Origin: Bacteroidota bacterium
GTDB taxonomy: Bacteria > Bacteroidota > Bacteroidia > UKL13-3
Length of the DNA stretch: 64,000 nt
Direction: 5' to 3'
NCBI GenBank assembly: GCA_947457395.1
Contig: CANGVA010000006.1
Coordinates: 62,001-126,000, forward strand
Below the pieces are notes generated by a model that saw only the letters and a program-made list of their open reading frames with translations, was not told the origin of the DNA and did not search any database. Below, piece after piece: positions 55,487 to 62,429 of the stretch. The number at the start of each line of letters is the position of its first letter. The first letter of the stretch is position 1. The position numbers were made by a program, and so were the translations under genes.

Positions 55487-56635
55487 ATGAAAAATAAGAT
55501 AGCCATATTAGGCAGCACAGGTTCCATAGGAACACAGGCTTTAGAGATAGTAAGAGAGCAGTCTGATAAACTGGAGGTGGAATTGCTAACTGGTAACAGC
55601 AACGCAGACCTTCTTATTGAGCAGGCTTTAGAGTTTAAGCCCAATCATATAGTAATTGCCGATGAAACTAAGTATGCTCAGGTAAAACACGCATTGGCTA
55701 ATGAGGATATAAAAGTTTTTGCAGGAAGTAAAGCAATTGCAGAGATAATGGATATAACCTCTGCCGATACTGTACTAACAGCAATGGTTGGCTACAGCGG
55801 TTTGCTCCCAACAATTAGGGCTATTAAAAACAGAAAGCGCATAGCACTTGCAAATAAGGAAACGCTGGTTGTGGCTGGTGAATTGATAACAAAATTGTGC
55901 GAAGAAAATGGTGTAAGTTTGATACCAGTTGATTCTGAACACTCGGCCATTTTTCAATGTCTGGTAGGAGAGGACCTAGATAGTATTGATAAAATTATAC
56001 TTACCGCCAGCGGTGGTCCTTTCAGGGGTAAATCACGTGAGCAACTTGCAGAAGTTACCAAAGCCCAGGCATTAAAACATCCAAACTGGAACATGGGTGC
56101 TAAAATCACCATCGACTCCGCAACATTAATGAACAAAGGGCTGGAGGTAATTGAAGCAAAATGGCTTTTTGGTCTGAAGCCAAAACAGATTGAGGCAGTT
56201 ATTCATCCCCAAAGTATTATTCATAGCATGGTAGAGTTTAATGATGGTAGTATAAAAGCCCAAATGGGCTTACCGGATATGAAATTGCCAATTCATTATG
56301 CGTTCTTTTTTCCTTACAGGATACCGTCTGACTTTAAGCGCATGAGCTTTTCAGAGGTAAGCAACCTAACGTTTGAGCAACCGGATTTACATACATTTAA
56401 AAACCTAGCTCTTGCTTATGATGCTATGGATAAAGGTGGGAATATGGCATGTATGCTCAATGCCGCTAACGAAATAGCAGTAGATGCTTTCTTAAAAGAT
56501 AAAATTAAATTTCTAAAAATTGCCGATATCAATGAGGCATGTATGAGCAAGGTTCAGTTTGTTAAACACCCAACTCTAGAAGATTATATTCAAACAGATA
56601 AGGAGGCAAGGGAAGTGGCAAAGTCATTATTGTAG
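55487..56635 (+). CDS. dxr: 1-deoxy-D-xylulose 5-phosphate reductoisomerase
   Basis: NADPH-dependent second step of the MEP isoprenoid pathway. It has 382 residues. GSTGSIG, the NADPH motif, is at residues 9-15. ALANKETLVVAGEL is near 122. The metal site PVDSEHSAIFQCL is near 146, ASGGPFRGKS near 168, and MNKGLEVIEAKWLFGL near 215. It has its own short leader and is followed by rseP after 57 bases, an order common in bacteria. Confidence 0.97.
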   Translation: MKNKIAILGSTGSIGTQALEIVREQSDKLEVELLTGNSNADLLIEQALEFKPNHIVIADETKYAQVKHALANEDIKVFAGSKAIAEIMDITSADTVLTAMVGYSGLLPTIRAIKNRKRIALANKETLVVAGELITKLCEENGVSLIPVDSEHSAIFQCLVGEDLDSIDKIILTASGGPFRGKSREQLAEVTKAQALKHPNWNMGAKITIDSATLMNKGLEVIEAKWLFGLKPKQIEAVIHPQSIIHSMVEFNDGSIKAQMGLPDMKLPIHYAFFFPYRIPSDFKRMSFSEVSNLTFEQPDLHTFKNLALAYDAMDKGGNMACMLNAANEIAVDAFLKDKIKFLKIADINEACMSKVQFVKHPTLEDYIQTDKEAREVAKSLL

Positions 56636-56692
56636 AAAATACCGCTTGTTTGTTTTTTTACCTATTTTCGCATCACTTTTAAAACAGAATAA

Positions 56693-58018
56693 ATGCAAGG
56701 ACTTATCATGGCTGCCCAGCTTATTGCGGGCATTTCACTATTGGTTATTTTACACGAACTTGGTCATTATTGGGCTGCAAGGGCTTTCGGTATTAAGGTA
56801 GAAAAGTTCTACCTGTTTTTCGATGCATGGGGTAAAAAAATATTCAGCATAAAACGAGGTGAAACAGAATGGGGTATCGGATGGTTGCCGCTTGGTGGCT
56901 ATGTAAAGATTGCGGGTATGATTGATGAAAGCATGGATAAGGAAGCAATGAAACTACCCGCTCAGCCCTGGGAGTTTAGGAGCAAGCCCGCTTGGCAGCG
57001 AATGATTGTGATGGTTGGTGGTGTGGTAATGAATATTATTGCAGGTGTTTTTATTTTTGCCATGATGTCCTACTATTATGGAGAGAAATATACGTTAAAC
57101 AAATCTCTTACACATGGTGTTGTAGCCTCTGATTTAGCTGAAAAAGTAGGTTTTAAAGATGGTGATAGGCTAAAAAGTGTAAATGGTAAAACGATTGTTT
57201 ATTTTGAAAATGCATTCAGCTCTTCCGAAATATTGGGTGAAAATACGACTTATGTAGTTGAACGGAATGGAAATGATACCAGCATCATTCTACCTTCAAC
57301 ATTCGCAAAAGAATATGCAGAGTCCGAAAAACTCGATTTTATCTCACCTCGATTTGAATTTACTATTGGAGAAGCAATTAGCGGATTACCTGCTGAAAAA
57401 GCAGGATTGAAGCCGGGTGACCGCATTCTGCTCGTGAATAACAATCCTGTACCTTATTTTGATTTGCTGCAGTCTGCATTAAAGGAGTTGGCAGGTAAGT
57501 CAGCAACTTTTGTTATCTTAAGAAATGAAGATACCATTACTGCAGACATGGAGATAACTCCTGAGGGTAAAATTGGAATTGCACCAAATCCGCAAGCAAT
57601 ACAATATGATACCATACAACCTTCATTCTTTGCATCATTCCCAATTGGTGTTAAAAAAGCAGTTGAAACGATTTCTGCTCAGGTGAAAGGGTGGGGTAGA
57701 ATTATGAGTGGTGATATTCCTGCAAATAAGGCTGTTCAGGGCCCTATTGGTATTGCTAAATTTTATGGTGGAGAATGGATATGGAGCAGATTTTGGCTTT
57801 TTACAGCACTTATCTCACTTGGTCTTGCTTTTATGAATATCCTCCCAATACCTGCATTGGATGGAGGTCACGTGGTACTGCTCATTCTGGAGATGATTAT
57901 TGGCAGGCCGCTAAGTGATAAAGCCATGGAGCGTATCCAAACAGTAGGAATGATTATTTTGCTTTCCCTGATGATTTTGATTTTTGGAAACGACATTTGG
58001 CAACTTATTGCCAAATAG
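56693..58018 (+). CDS. rseP: RseP-type site-2 protease (M50)
   Basis: Intramembrane zinc metalloprotease that cleaves anti-sigma factors and remnant signal peptides. It has 441 residues. The catalytic HELGH is at residues 21-25 in the first membrane helix, and the second metal motif LDGGH is near residue 390. Two PDZ domains lie between, at about 125-205 and 210-300. The C-terminal helices end with IILLSLMILIFGNDIW. It sits next to dxr as in many genomes. Its substrate here is not evident. Confidence 0.95.
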   Translation: MQGLIMAAQLIAGISLLVILHELGHYWAARAFGIKVEKFYLFFDAWGKKIFSIKRGETEWGIGWLPLGGYVKIAGMIDESMDKEAMKLPAQPWEFRSKPAWQRMIVMVGGVVMNIIAGVFIFAMMSYYYGEKYTLNKSLTHGVVASDLAEKVGFKDGDRLKSVNGKTIVYFENAFSSSEILGENTTYVVERNGNDTSIILPSTFAKEYAESEKLDFISPRFEFTIGEAISGLPAEKAGLKPGDRILLVNNNPVPYFDLLQSALKELAGKSATFVILRNEDTITADMEITPEGKIGIAPNPQAIQYDTIQPSFFASFPIGVKKAVETISAQVKGWGRIMSGDIPANKAVQGPIGIAKFYGGEWIWSRFWLFTALISLGLAFMNILPIPALDGGHVVLLILEMIIGRPLSDKAMERIQTVGMIILLSLMILIFGNDIWQLIAK

Positions 58019-58046
58019 TTGTGGATTACTAACGTAAACCAACACC

Positions 58047-58074
58047 TAATTTTGTTTATATTTAATATATAAAC
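58047..58074 (+). promoter_or_regulatory. -7 promoter box and AT-rich inverted repeat
   Basis: TAATTTTG (58047-58054) is a perfect -7 box, 23 bases before the ATG at 58077, with no good -33 element. The inverted repeat GTTTATAT (58054-58061), five bases, ATATAAAC (58067-58074) fills the predicted leader and could fold in the mRNA or bind a protein. Confidence 0.4.
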
Positions 58075-58076
58075 AA

Positions 58077-58862
58077 ATGCAAAGACTTTGGCCTATCTTG
58101 CTGTTACTATGCATCACACGTGTGTATGCGCAAACAAATACGCCCTTACGCACCAAGGAAGATACATCCGGCATTTCATCAAAAATCTTGCTGGTTCCAT
58201 TTCAGCCAATGATGTATTTTAGCGATGCCGATCAGGATTTATCCAGATTTTCTAAAATGGGGGAGCCTCAGATAAGGAATGAGTTAAGGAACCAGCTTGA
58301 TCTAAATATTTATCATCAATTATTGCCTGCTTTTGATGTAGTTGATTTGTTGAGAGCAAATAGTTTAGATGGAGAAAAAGATTTGAATAGAATATACGCC
58401 TGTACGCGTTATACCCTATACAGCAGCAAGCAAAAGAAGGCGTATATGGAGGAGAAAGGCAAAGAAGAAACTAGCAGGGTTAAGGCATTTTTGGAAAAGT
58501 ATTCCAGAAAATCAAAAGATCAAACCTTTTGGATTTGTGATTCTGCAGTGATGCTGGGCATGCTAACCGAGCGTGAAATTTTTCCATACCTTTTTAGAAA
58601 GTATAATCATCAGTATATTTTATTTATTACACAATTTGAAATAGGCACCAGTAATAAAAACACCATTGAATGGTTAAAGCAGGATTACAAAAGAGAATAT
58701 ACCATACATTATAACTTGTTTGATAAAACCGGTGATCTCTTGCGCGCTGAAACATTAACAATTAAGGCCGGCCCTGAGAATAATGTTAAACAGATTGCAG
58801 ATCTTTACCTAAGAGTAATTGGTGCACGCTTAAAAGAAATCATGATTGTAGCCGAAAAATGA
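58077..58862 (+). CDS. Exported protein of unknown function
   Basis: Protein of 261 residues with a signal peptide (MQRLWPILLLLCITRVYAQ). I do not recognise a domain. The mature part begins KILLVPFQPMMYFSDADQD. Charged, helical stretches (KQKKAYMEEKGKEETSRVKA) follow, and the second half looks like mixed alpha/beta (YILFITQFEIGTSNKN). Its stop overlaps the start of the Smr gene by four bases (ATGA), so the two are co-translated although one is exported and the other is not. Confidence 0.75.
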   Translation: MQRLWPILLLLCITRVYAQTNTPLRTKEDTSGISSKILLVPFQPMMYFSDADQDLSRFSKMGEPQIRNELRNQLDLNIYHQLLPAFDVVDLLRANSLDGEKDLNRIYACTRYTLYSSKQKKAYMEEKGKEETSRVKAFLEKYSRKSKDQTFWICDSAVMLGMLTEREIFPYLFRKYNHQYILFITQFEIGTSNKNTIEWLKQDYKREYTIHYNLFDKTGDLLRAETLTIKAGPENNVKQIADLYLRVIGARLKEIMIVAEK

Positions 58863-59812
58863 GTAGAGTAAAACTTGGAGACAGAGTAAGGTTTGTGAAT
58901 GAAAATATGCAGGGCGTAGTAACACGCCTTGAAGGAAATACAGCCGGAGTAACCATAGAGGATGATTTTGAGATACCTGTGCTGGTTTCAGAAATAGTAA
59001 GAATTGAGGATGTATTCAATAAGCCTCAGGAAGCAAAAGGAGTTACGCAGAAGCCACATTTTGTTAAAATACACTATGGTATACATATTGCGTTTGATAA
59101 GCTAACAGATACGGAATATGACTTTTACCTTCATAATTCAGAAACAGACTGTATCCAGTGTGTAGTCTATCAGTATCAAGATAAGAAGTATCACCTGAGC
59201 TGGAAGTCTGAAGCAGAATTGGAGCAAACCGTTAAACTGGCTCGTCTAAATATTATCGATTTTCAGGAGTGGAATCATCTTTTTTTTCAGATTAGTTTTT
59301 TACCTCAGATGCATGAAGGAAGCATCAACCCCCCGATCTACAAGCAATTTAGAATCTCTCAGAAGGAATTTTTTGCAGCTTTTAAAAGTTGCTACTTCCT
59401 TAATAAGCAAGCAATTTGTTTCAGGCTTGATGATCCGCTTTCTGCCGCTGATATAACAAGACTTAAGGAGCGCGATTTCTCAGCTGCATCAACCGGAACC
59501 CAATCAACTATAATTCATACAGTTACAACTGATAGCGAAATTGATTTACATGCCGATAAACTGATTAAGGAATTAACAGGACTTTCCGCATCTGAGATTT
59601 TATCTATTCAAATGCAGGCTGCAGAGAAAGCACTTGAAAGTGCTTTTATTTCTAAAAAACAAAAGATAGTTTTTATTCATGGTGTTGGCAACCATTTCCT
59701 TAAGAATAAGATAAAGAATATGCTATCAGCAAATAAGTTATGGGTAAAGGAGTTTAAAGCTGCTGATTCGATTAAATATGGAGGCGGTGCTACAGAAGTT
59801 TGGCTAAAATAG
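58859..59812 (+). CDS. Smr domain protein with N-terminal DUF2027
   Basis: Protein of 317 residues. The N-terminal part (MSRVKLGDRVRFVNENMQG) is the DUF2027 type seen in Bacteroidota Smr proteins. The C-terminal Smr domain, from about residue 232, carries EIDLHADKLIKEL and FIHGVGNHFLKNKI. Smr domains nick DNA or bind nucleic acid and ribosomes; they also occur in MutS2, which this is not. The ATG overlaps the preceding stop. A small lipoprotein gene follows 32 bases later. Confidence 0.9.
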   Translation: MSRVKLGDRVRFVNENMQGVVTRLEGNTAGVTIEDDFEIPVLVSEIVRIEDVFNKPQEAKGVTQKPHFVKIHYGIHIAFDKLTDTEYDFYLHNSETDCIQCVVYQYQDKKYHLSWKSEAELEQTVKLARLNIIDFQEWNHLFFQISFLPQMHEGSINPPIYKQFRISQKEFFAAFKSCYFLNKQAICFRLDDPLSAADITRLKERDFSAASTGTQSTIIHTVTTDSEIDLHADKLIKELTGLSASEILSIQMQAAEKALESAFISKKQKIVFIHGVGNHFLKNKIKNMLSANKLWVKEFKAADSIKYGGGATEVWLK

Positions 59813-59844
59813 GATTTGGCAGTATTTTTGAGAAGCAGTATAGT

Positions 59845-60009
59845 ATGAAAATAATCAGACTAGTTCTTTTAGCAGGCTTATTTATCAGCATTGCCTGCAA
59901 CAGTGCCCAAAAAGCTGAAGCAGAAAAAAGAAGACAGCAGAAGAAATTGGAACAAATGGAGAAAGATAGAGAAGACTTCAAGCGTACAAATGAAAAAGAC
60001 CTGAAATAA
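59845..60009 (+). CDS. Small lipoprotein (54 residues)
   Basis: I chose the ATG at 59845 (MKIIRLVLLAGLFISIACNSA), which opens a lipoprotein signal with Cys18; a longer frame from 59800 overlaps the Smr gene and would put 15 residues before the signal. The mature part of 37 residues is highly charged (KAEAEKRRQQKKLEQMEKDR), probably a short helix. It has no known family. Its last codons lie inside the terminator stem that follows. Confidence 0.65.
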   Translation: MKIIRLVLLAGLFISIACNSAQKAEAEKRRQQKKLEQMEKDREDFKRTNEKDLK

Positions 60010-60023
60010 TCAGGTCTTTTTCA
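59991..60023. terminator. Bidirectional terminator between the small lipoprotein and response-regulator genes
   Basis: A perfect 14-base-pair stem (59991-60004 with 60010-60023) around AATAA, which holds the TAA of the upstream gene. The stem ends in a run of five A on one side and five T on the other, so it can stop transcripts from both strands, here the convergent genes ending at 60009 and 60025. Confidence 0.85.
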
Positions 60024-60024
60024 T

Positions 60025-60489
60025 TTATGATAGCAATTTTTGTCTCAGCAAAAACTCAAGTTGATCATTGGATCGCATAAGTTTTTCATTCAAAATCTTT
60101 TCATTGATGCGTTCCACATAAAGTTTATAGGCATTATTAATGGTGTTAACCAATTCTTCTTCATTCCAAGGCTTGCTCAGATAATGAAATATTTTACCCT
60201 TATTGATAGCATCAATAACTGCGCCCATATCAGAATATCCTGTCAATAGTATTCTCATAGGTTCAGGATATTTATCAATAATAGATTCCAGAAACTCAAC
60301 TCCGGTCATTTCAGGCATGCGCTGATCAGTTATGATAATTGCCAAATCCGGATGCTGATTCATGAGGCTTATTGCCTCTGCAGCGCTGATAGCCGTTAGT
60401 ACATCGTACCTCAGGCGGAACGTAGCCTTAAAGGAGAAAAGATTGTTCTCCTCATCATCTACATATAATATTTTGATTTTCTCCGACAT
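60025..60489 (-). CDS. Stand-alone response regulator (receiver plus coiled coil)
   Basis: Receiver-domain protein of 154 residues. I chose the ATG at 60489 (MSEKIKILYVDDEENNLFSF); a longer frame to 60561 would run across the promoter. The acidic pair is D11-D12, the phosphoacceptor Asp55 is in IIITDQRMPE, Thr83 is in LLTGYSD, and Lys106 is in YLSKPW. The C-terminal 45 residues are a coiled coil without a DNA-binding or enzyme domain. It likely relays a signal by protein contact. It is divergent from the ThiF-like gene, and a histidine kinase gene lies 2 kb away. Confidence 0.9.
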   Translation of the reverse strand: MSEKIKILYVDDEENNLFSFKATFRLRYDVLTAISAAEAISLMNQHPDLAIIITDQRMPEMTGVEFLESIIDKYPEPMRILLTGYSDMGAVIDAINKGKIFHYLSKPWNEEELVNTINNAYKLYVERINEKILNEKLMRSNDQLEFLLRQKLLS

Positions 60490-60529
60490 TTGCTTTACAT
60501 TGAATTTTGTAGAAACAAATACAACAGAA

Positions 60530-60562
60530 CAAAAGTAATGTTTTTCAATAATTAAAAACAAG
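60530..60562 (-). promoter_or_regulatory. Promoter of the response-regulator gene
   Basis: On the minus strand TACTTTTG (60537-60530) is a perfect -7 box, with CTTG (60562-60559) 21 bases upstream. The predicted leader is about 37 bases. Confidence 0.5.
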
Positions 60563-60571
60563 CATAACGGA

Positions 60572-61645
60572 ATGATAGTGAACCACTATAAACCAGAAAT
60601 ACTAGACCTTGCCAATTCAGTTGATGCTGAAAGATTCAATAAACTTGTTACGCTTCATAATATTCTCGTGCTAGATACAATTGAGGTGCAGCTATCTGAA
60701 TGGATAAGGCTAAGCCGGCCATCGGAGAACTTTACATCAGCGCAACTGCAAGATTTAGTCGTTGCTACCTTCAAGGGTAAACCTAGTAATGAATATGGTA
60801 ATTGGGTTTATTATCCTTGGCTTAAAACTGCTGTTCACCTGTTACCGGAAGATGAATTTATTGAGGTCCGAACCAATAGGAATAAGCTTAAAATAACTCG
60901 AGAAGAACAGGGCCTACTCTCAAAAAAAACCATAGGCATAATTGGAATGTCAGTTGGACAGGCCGTTGCAATAACCTGTGCTATGGAGCGGATAGCAGGC
61001 GAGATTAGAATTGCCGACTTTGATTCTATTGAGCTTAGTAACCTTAATCGCATACGCGCTGGAGTACATCAGATTGGTTATAATAAAGCCATGCTTGCTG
61101 CCAGAAGTATCGCAGAAATGGATCCCTATATAAAGGTAAAAGTTGTTCCAGAGGGAATTAATTCTTCAAACTTGGATGGTTTCTTAATAGATAACGATGG
61201 AAAACTGGATGCGCTCATAGAAGTATGCGACAGCCTTGATATTAAACTAAAGTCCAGATTGAAGGCACGTGTAATGCAAATACCTGTTATTATGGATACC
61301 AATGACCGTGGCATGATTGATATAGAAAGATTTGATCTGGAGCCTCGAAGACAACTATTCCATGGAATTGTTCCCGAAGATGAGTTAATTTTAGCTCTAA
61401 ATCAACCACAGGAACAACGACTGCAAACACTTATGAAATTGGTTTCTTATGAACATACATCTGAAGCGCTAAAAAAATCAATGTTGCAGATTGGCAAAGA
61501 AATTATCACTTGGCCACAACTTGCCTCTGCTGTCCATTTGGGAGCAGGTACAGCCTGCGAGGTTCTAAGAAAAATTCTACTTGGTAATAAGGTGCCTTCA
61601 GGCCGCTATTATATTGATATTGATGATATTATTAAAACAGCATAG
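60572..61645 (+). CDS. ThiF/E1-like adenylating protein, Rv1355c-type N-terminal half
   Basis: Protein of 357 residues. A family-specific N-terminal region of about 115 residues is followed by a ThiF/E1 fold: nucleotide loop IGIIGMSVGQ at residues 121-130, RIADFDSIELSNLNRIRAG at 146-164, GYNKA at 169-173, and DTNDRGMIDIERFD at 242-255. The pattern matches Rv1355c-type proteins, which I recall as a ThiF domain fused to a nitroreductase; the nitroreductase half is absent here. The zinc CxxC pairs are absent and only Cys136, Cys219 and Cys329 occur, so a classic E1 thioester is doubtful. It may adenylate a carboxylate. Confidence 0.75.
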   Translation: MIVNHYKPEILDLANSVDAERFNKLVTLHNILVLDTIEVQLSEWIRLSRPSENFTSAQLQDLVVATFKGKPSNEYGNWVYYPWLKTAVHLLPEDEFIEVRTNRNKLKITREEQGLLSKKTIGIIGMSVGQAVAITCAMERIAGEIRIADFDSIELSNLNRIRAGVHQIGYNKAMLAARSIAEMDPYIKVKVVPEGINSSNLDGFLIDNDGKLDALIEVCDSLDIKLKSRLKARVMQIPVIMDTNDRGMIDIERFDLEPRRQLFHGIVPEDELILALNQPQEQRLQTLMKLVSYEHTSEALKKSMLQIGKEIITWPQLASAVHLGAGTACEVLRKILLGNKVPSGRYYIDIDDIIKTA

Positions 61646-61703
61646 GATTTAAGTTGTTTAGTTACTATTATTCGACTTATTTAAATGTTATAGCCTGTTG
61701 TAA

Positions 61704-62420
61704 ATGGTAAAAATTCGCGCCTTCCGTGCAATTGAGAATCCAGAACGTTGCGAGCGTTTCATGGAGGGCCACAGGCGTGTGTTGGATGCTGTTGGTGTAA
61801 AAAAGGTAACATCTTCTAACGATGAGTGGGCAACCTTACCTTCTACCTATGTTATTTTGGCTGAATCAATGGATGGTGAAAAGGTATATGGGGGAGCCAG
61901 ATTGCAGGTTGCAGATGGTTTAAATCCTTTGCCACTCGAATCAGCAGCCGGATCAATGGATGAAAGAGTGTATGATCTGGTAAGAAAATATCAGCCAAAT
62001 GGTACAGCAGAAGTTTGTGGCTTATGGAATTCAATTGAAGTGGCCGGTATGGGTATCGGAAGTATCTTTTTGATTAGAGCTGCACTGGCTATTAGTGAAC
62101 AGCTTTCACTTAATAGCATGTTTGCTTTGTGCTCACCATATACTGCCAGAATCGCAGGTAACTATGGTTTTCAGGTTGAACGATCTGTTGGTAATGATGG
62201 CACGTTTTACTACCCAAAAATTGATTTGCTTGCAACAATTGTACTTCAAAAGGATGCCCCCAATTTAACAAATGCAAGTGAGCTTGAAACAAGTCGTATT
62301 TTTAATTTGAGAAAGAACCCTGCTCAAAGCGTATTGGAGCAGGCCAAACGTGGTACCGTAGAAATTGATTATGACTTACGGGTTAAGGCTGTGAAAGCTG
62401 CTTTTGCGAAAATGTATTAG
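61704..62420 (+). CDS. GNAT-fold protein resembling acyl-amino-acid or acyl-homoserine-lactone synthases
   Basis: Cytoplasmic protein of 238 residues. The first half resembles the autoinducer-synthase or FeeM-type GNAT layout: HRRVLDAVGVKKV at residues 23-35, VYGGARLQ with Arg66, AEVCGLWNS with Glu103, and a GMGIGS loop at 115-120 in place of the usual acyl-carrier or CoA loop. IAGNYGFQVE at 150-159 is a usual GNAT C-terminal motif. It starts 58 bases after the ThiF gene and ends nine bases before the histidine-kinase gene. The substrate is unknown, and the synthase likeness is by eye. Confidence 0.6.
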   Translation: MVKIRAFRAIENPERCERFMEGHRRVLDAVGVKKVTSSNDEWATLPSTYVILAESMDGEKVYGGARLQVADGLNPLPLESAAGSMDERVYDLVRKYQPNGTAEVCGLWNSIEVAGMGIGSIFLIRAALAISEQLSLNSMFALCSPYTARIAGNYGFQVERSVGNDGTFYYPKIDLLATIVLQKDAPNLTNASELETSRIFNLRKNPAQSVLEQAKRGTVEIDYDLRVKAVKAAFAKMY

Positions 62421-62429
62421 TTTAGTCTG

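Noticed and set aside
60490-60561. Extended N-terminus of the response regulator
   Set aside because: The added residues cross the predicted -7 box, and receiver domains begin close to the residues at 60489.
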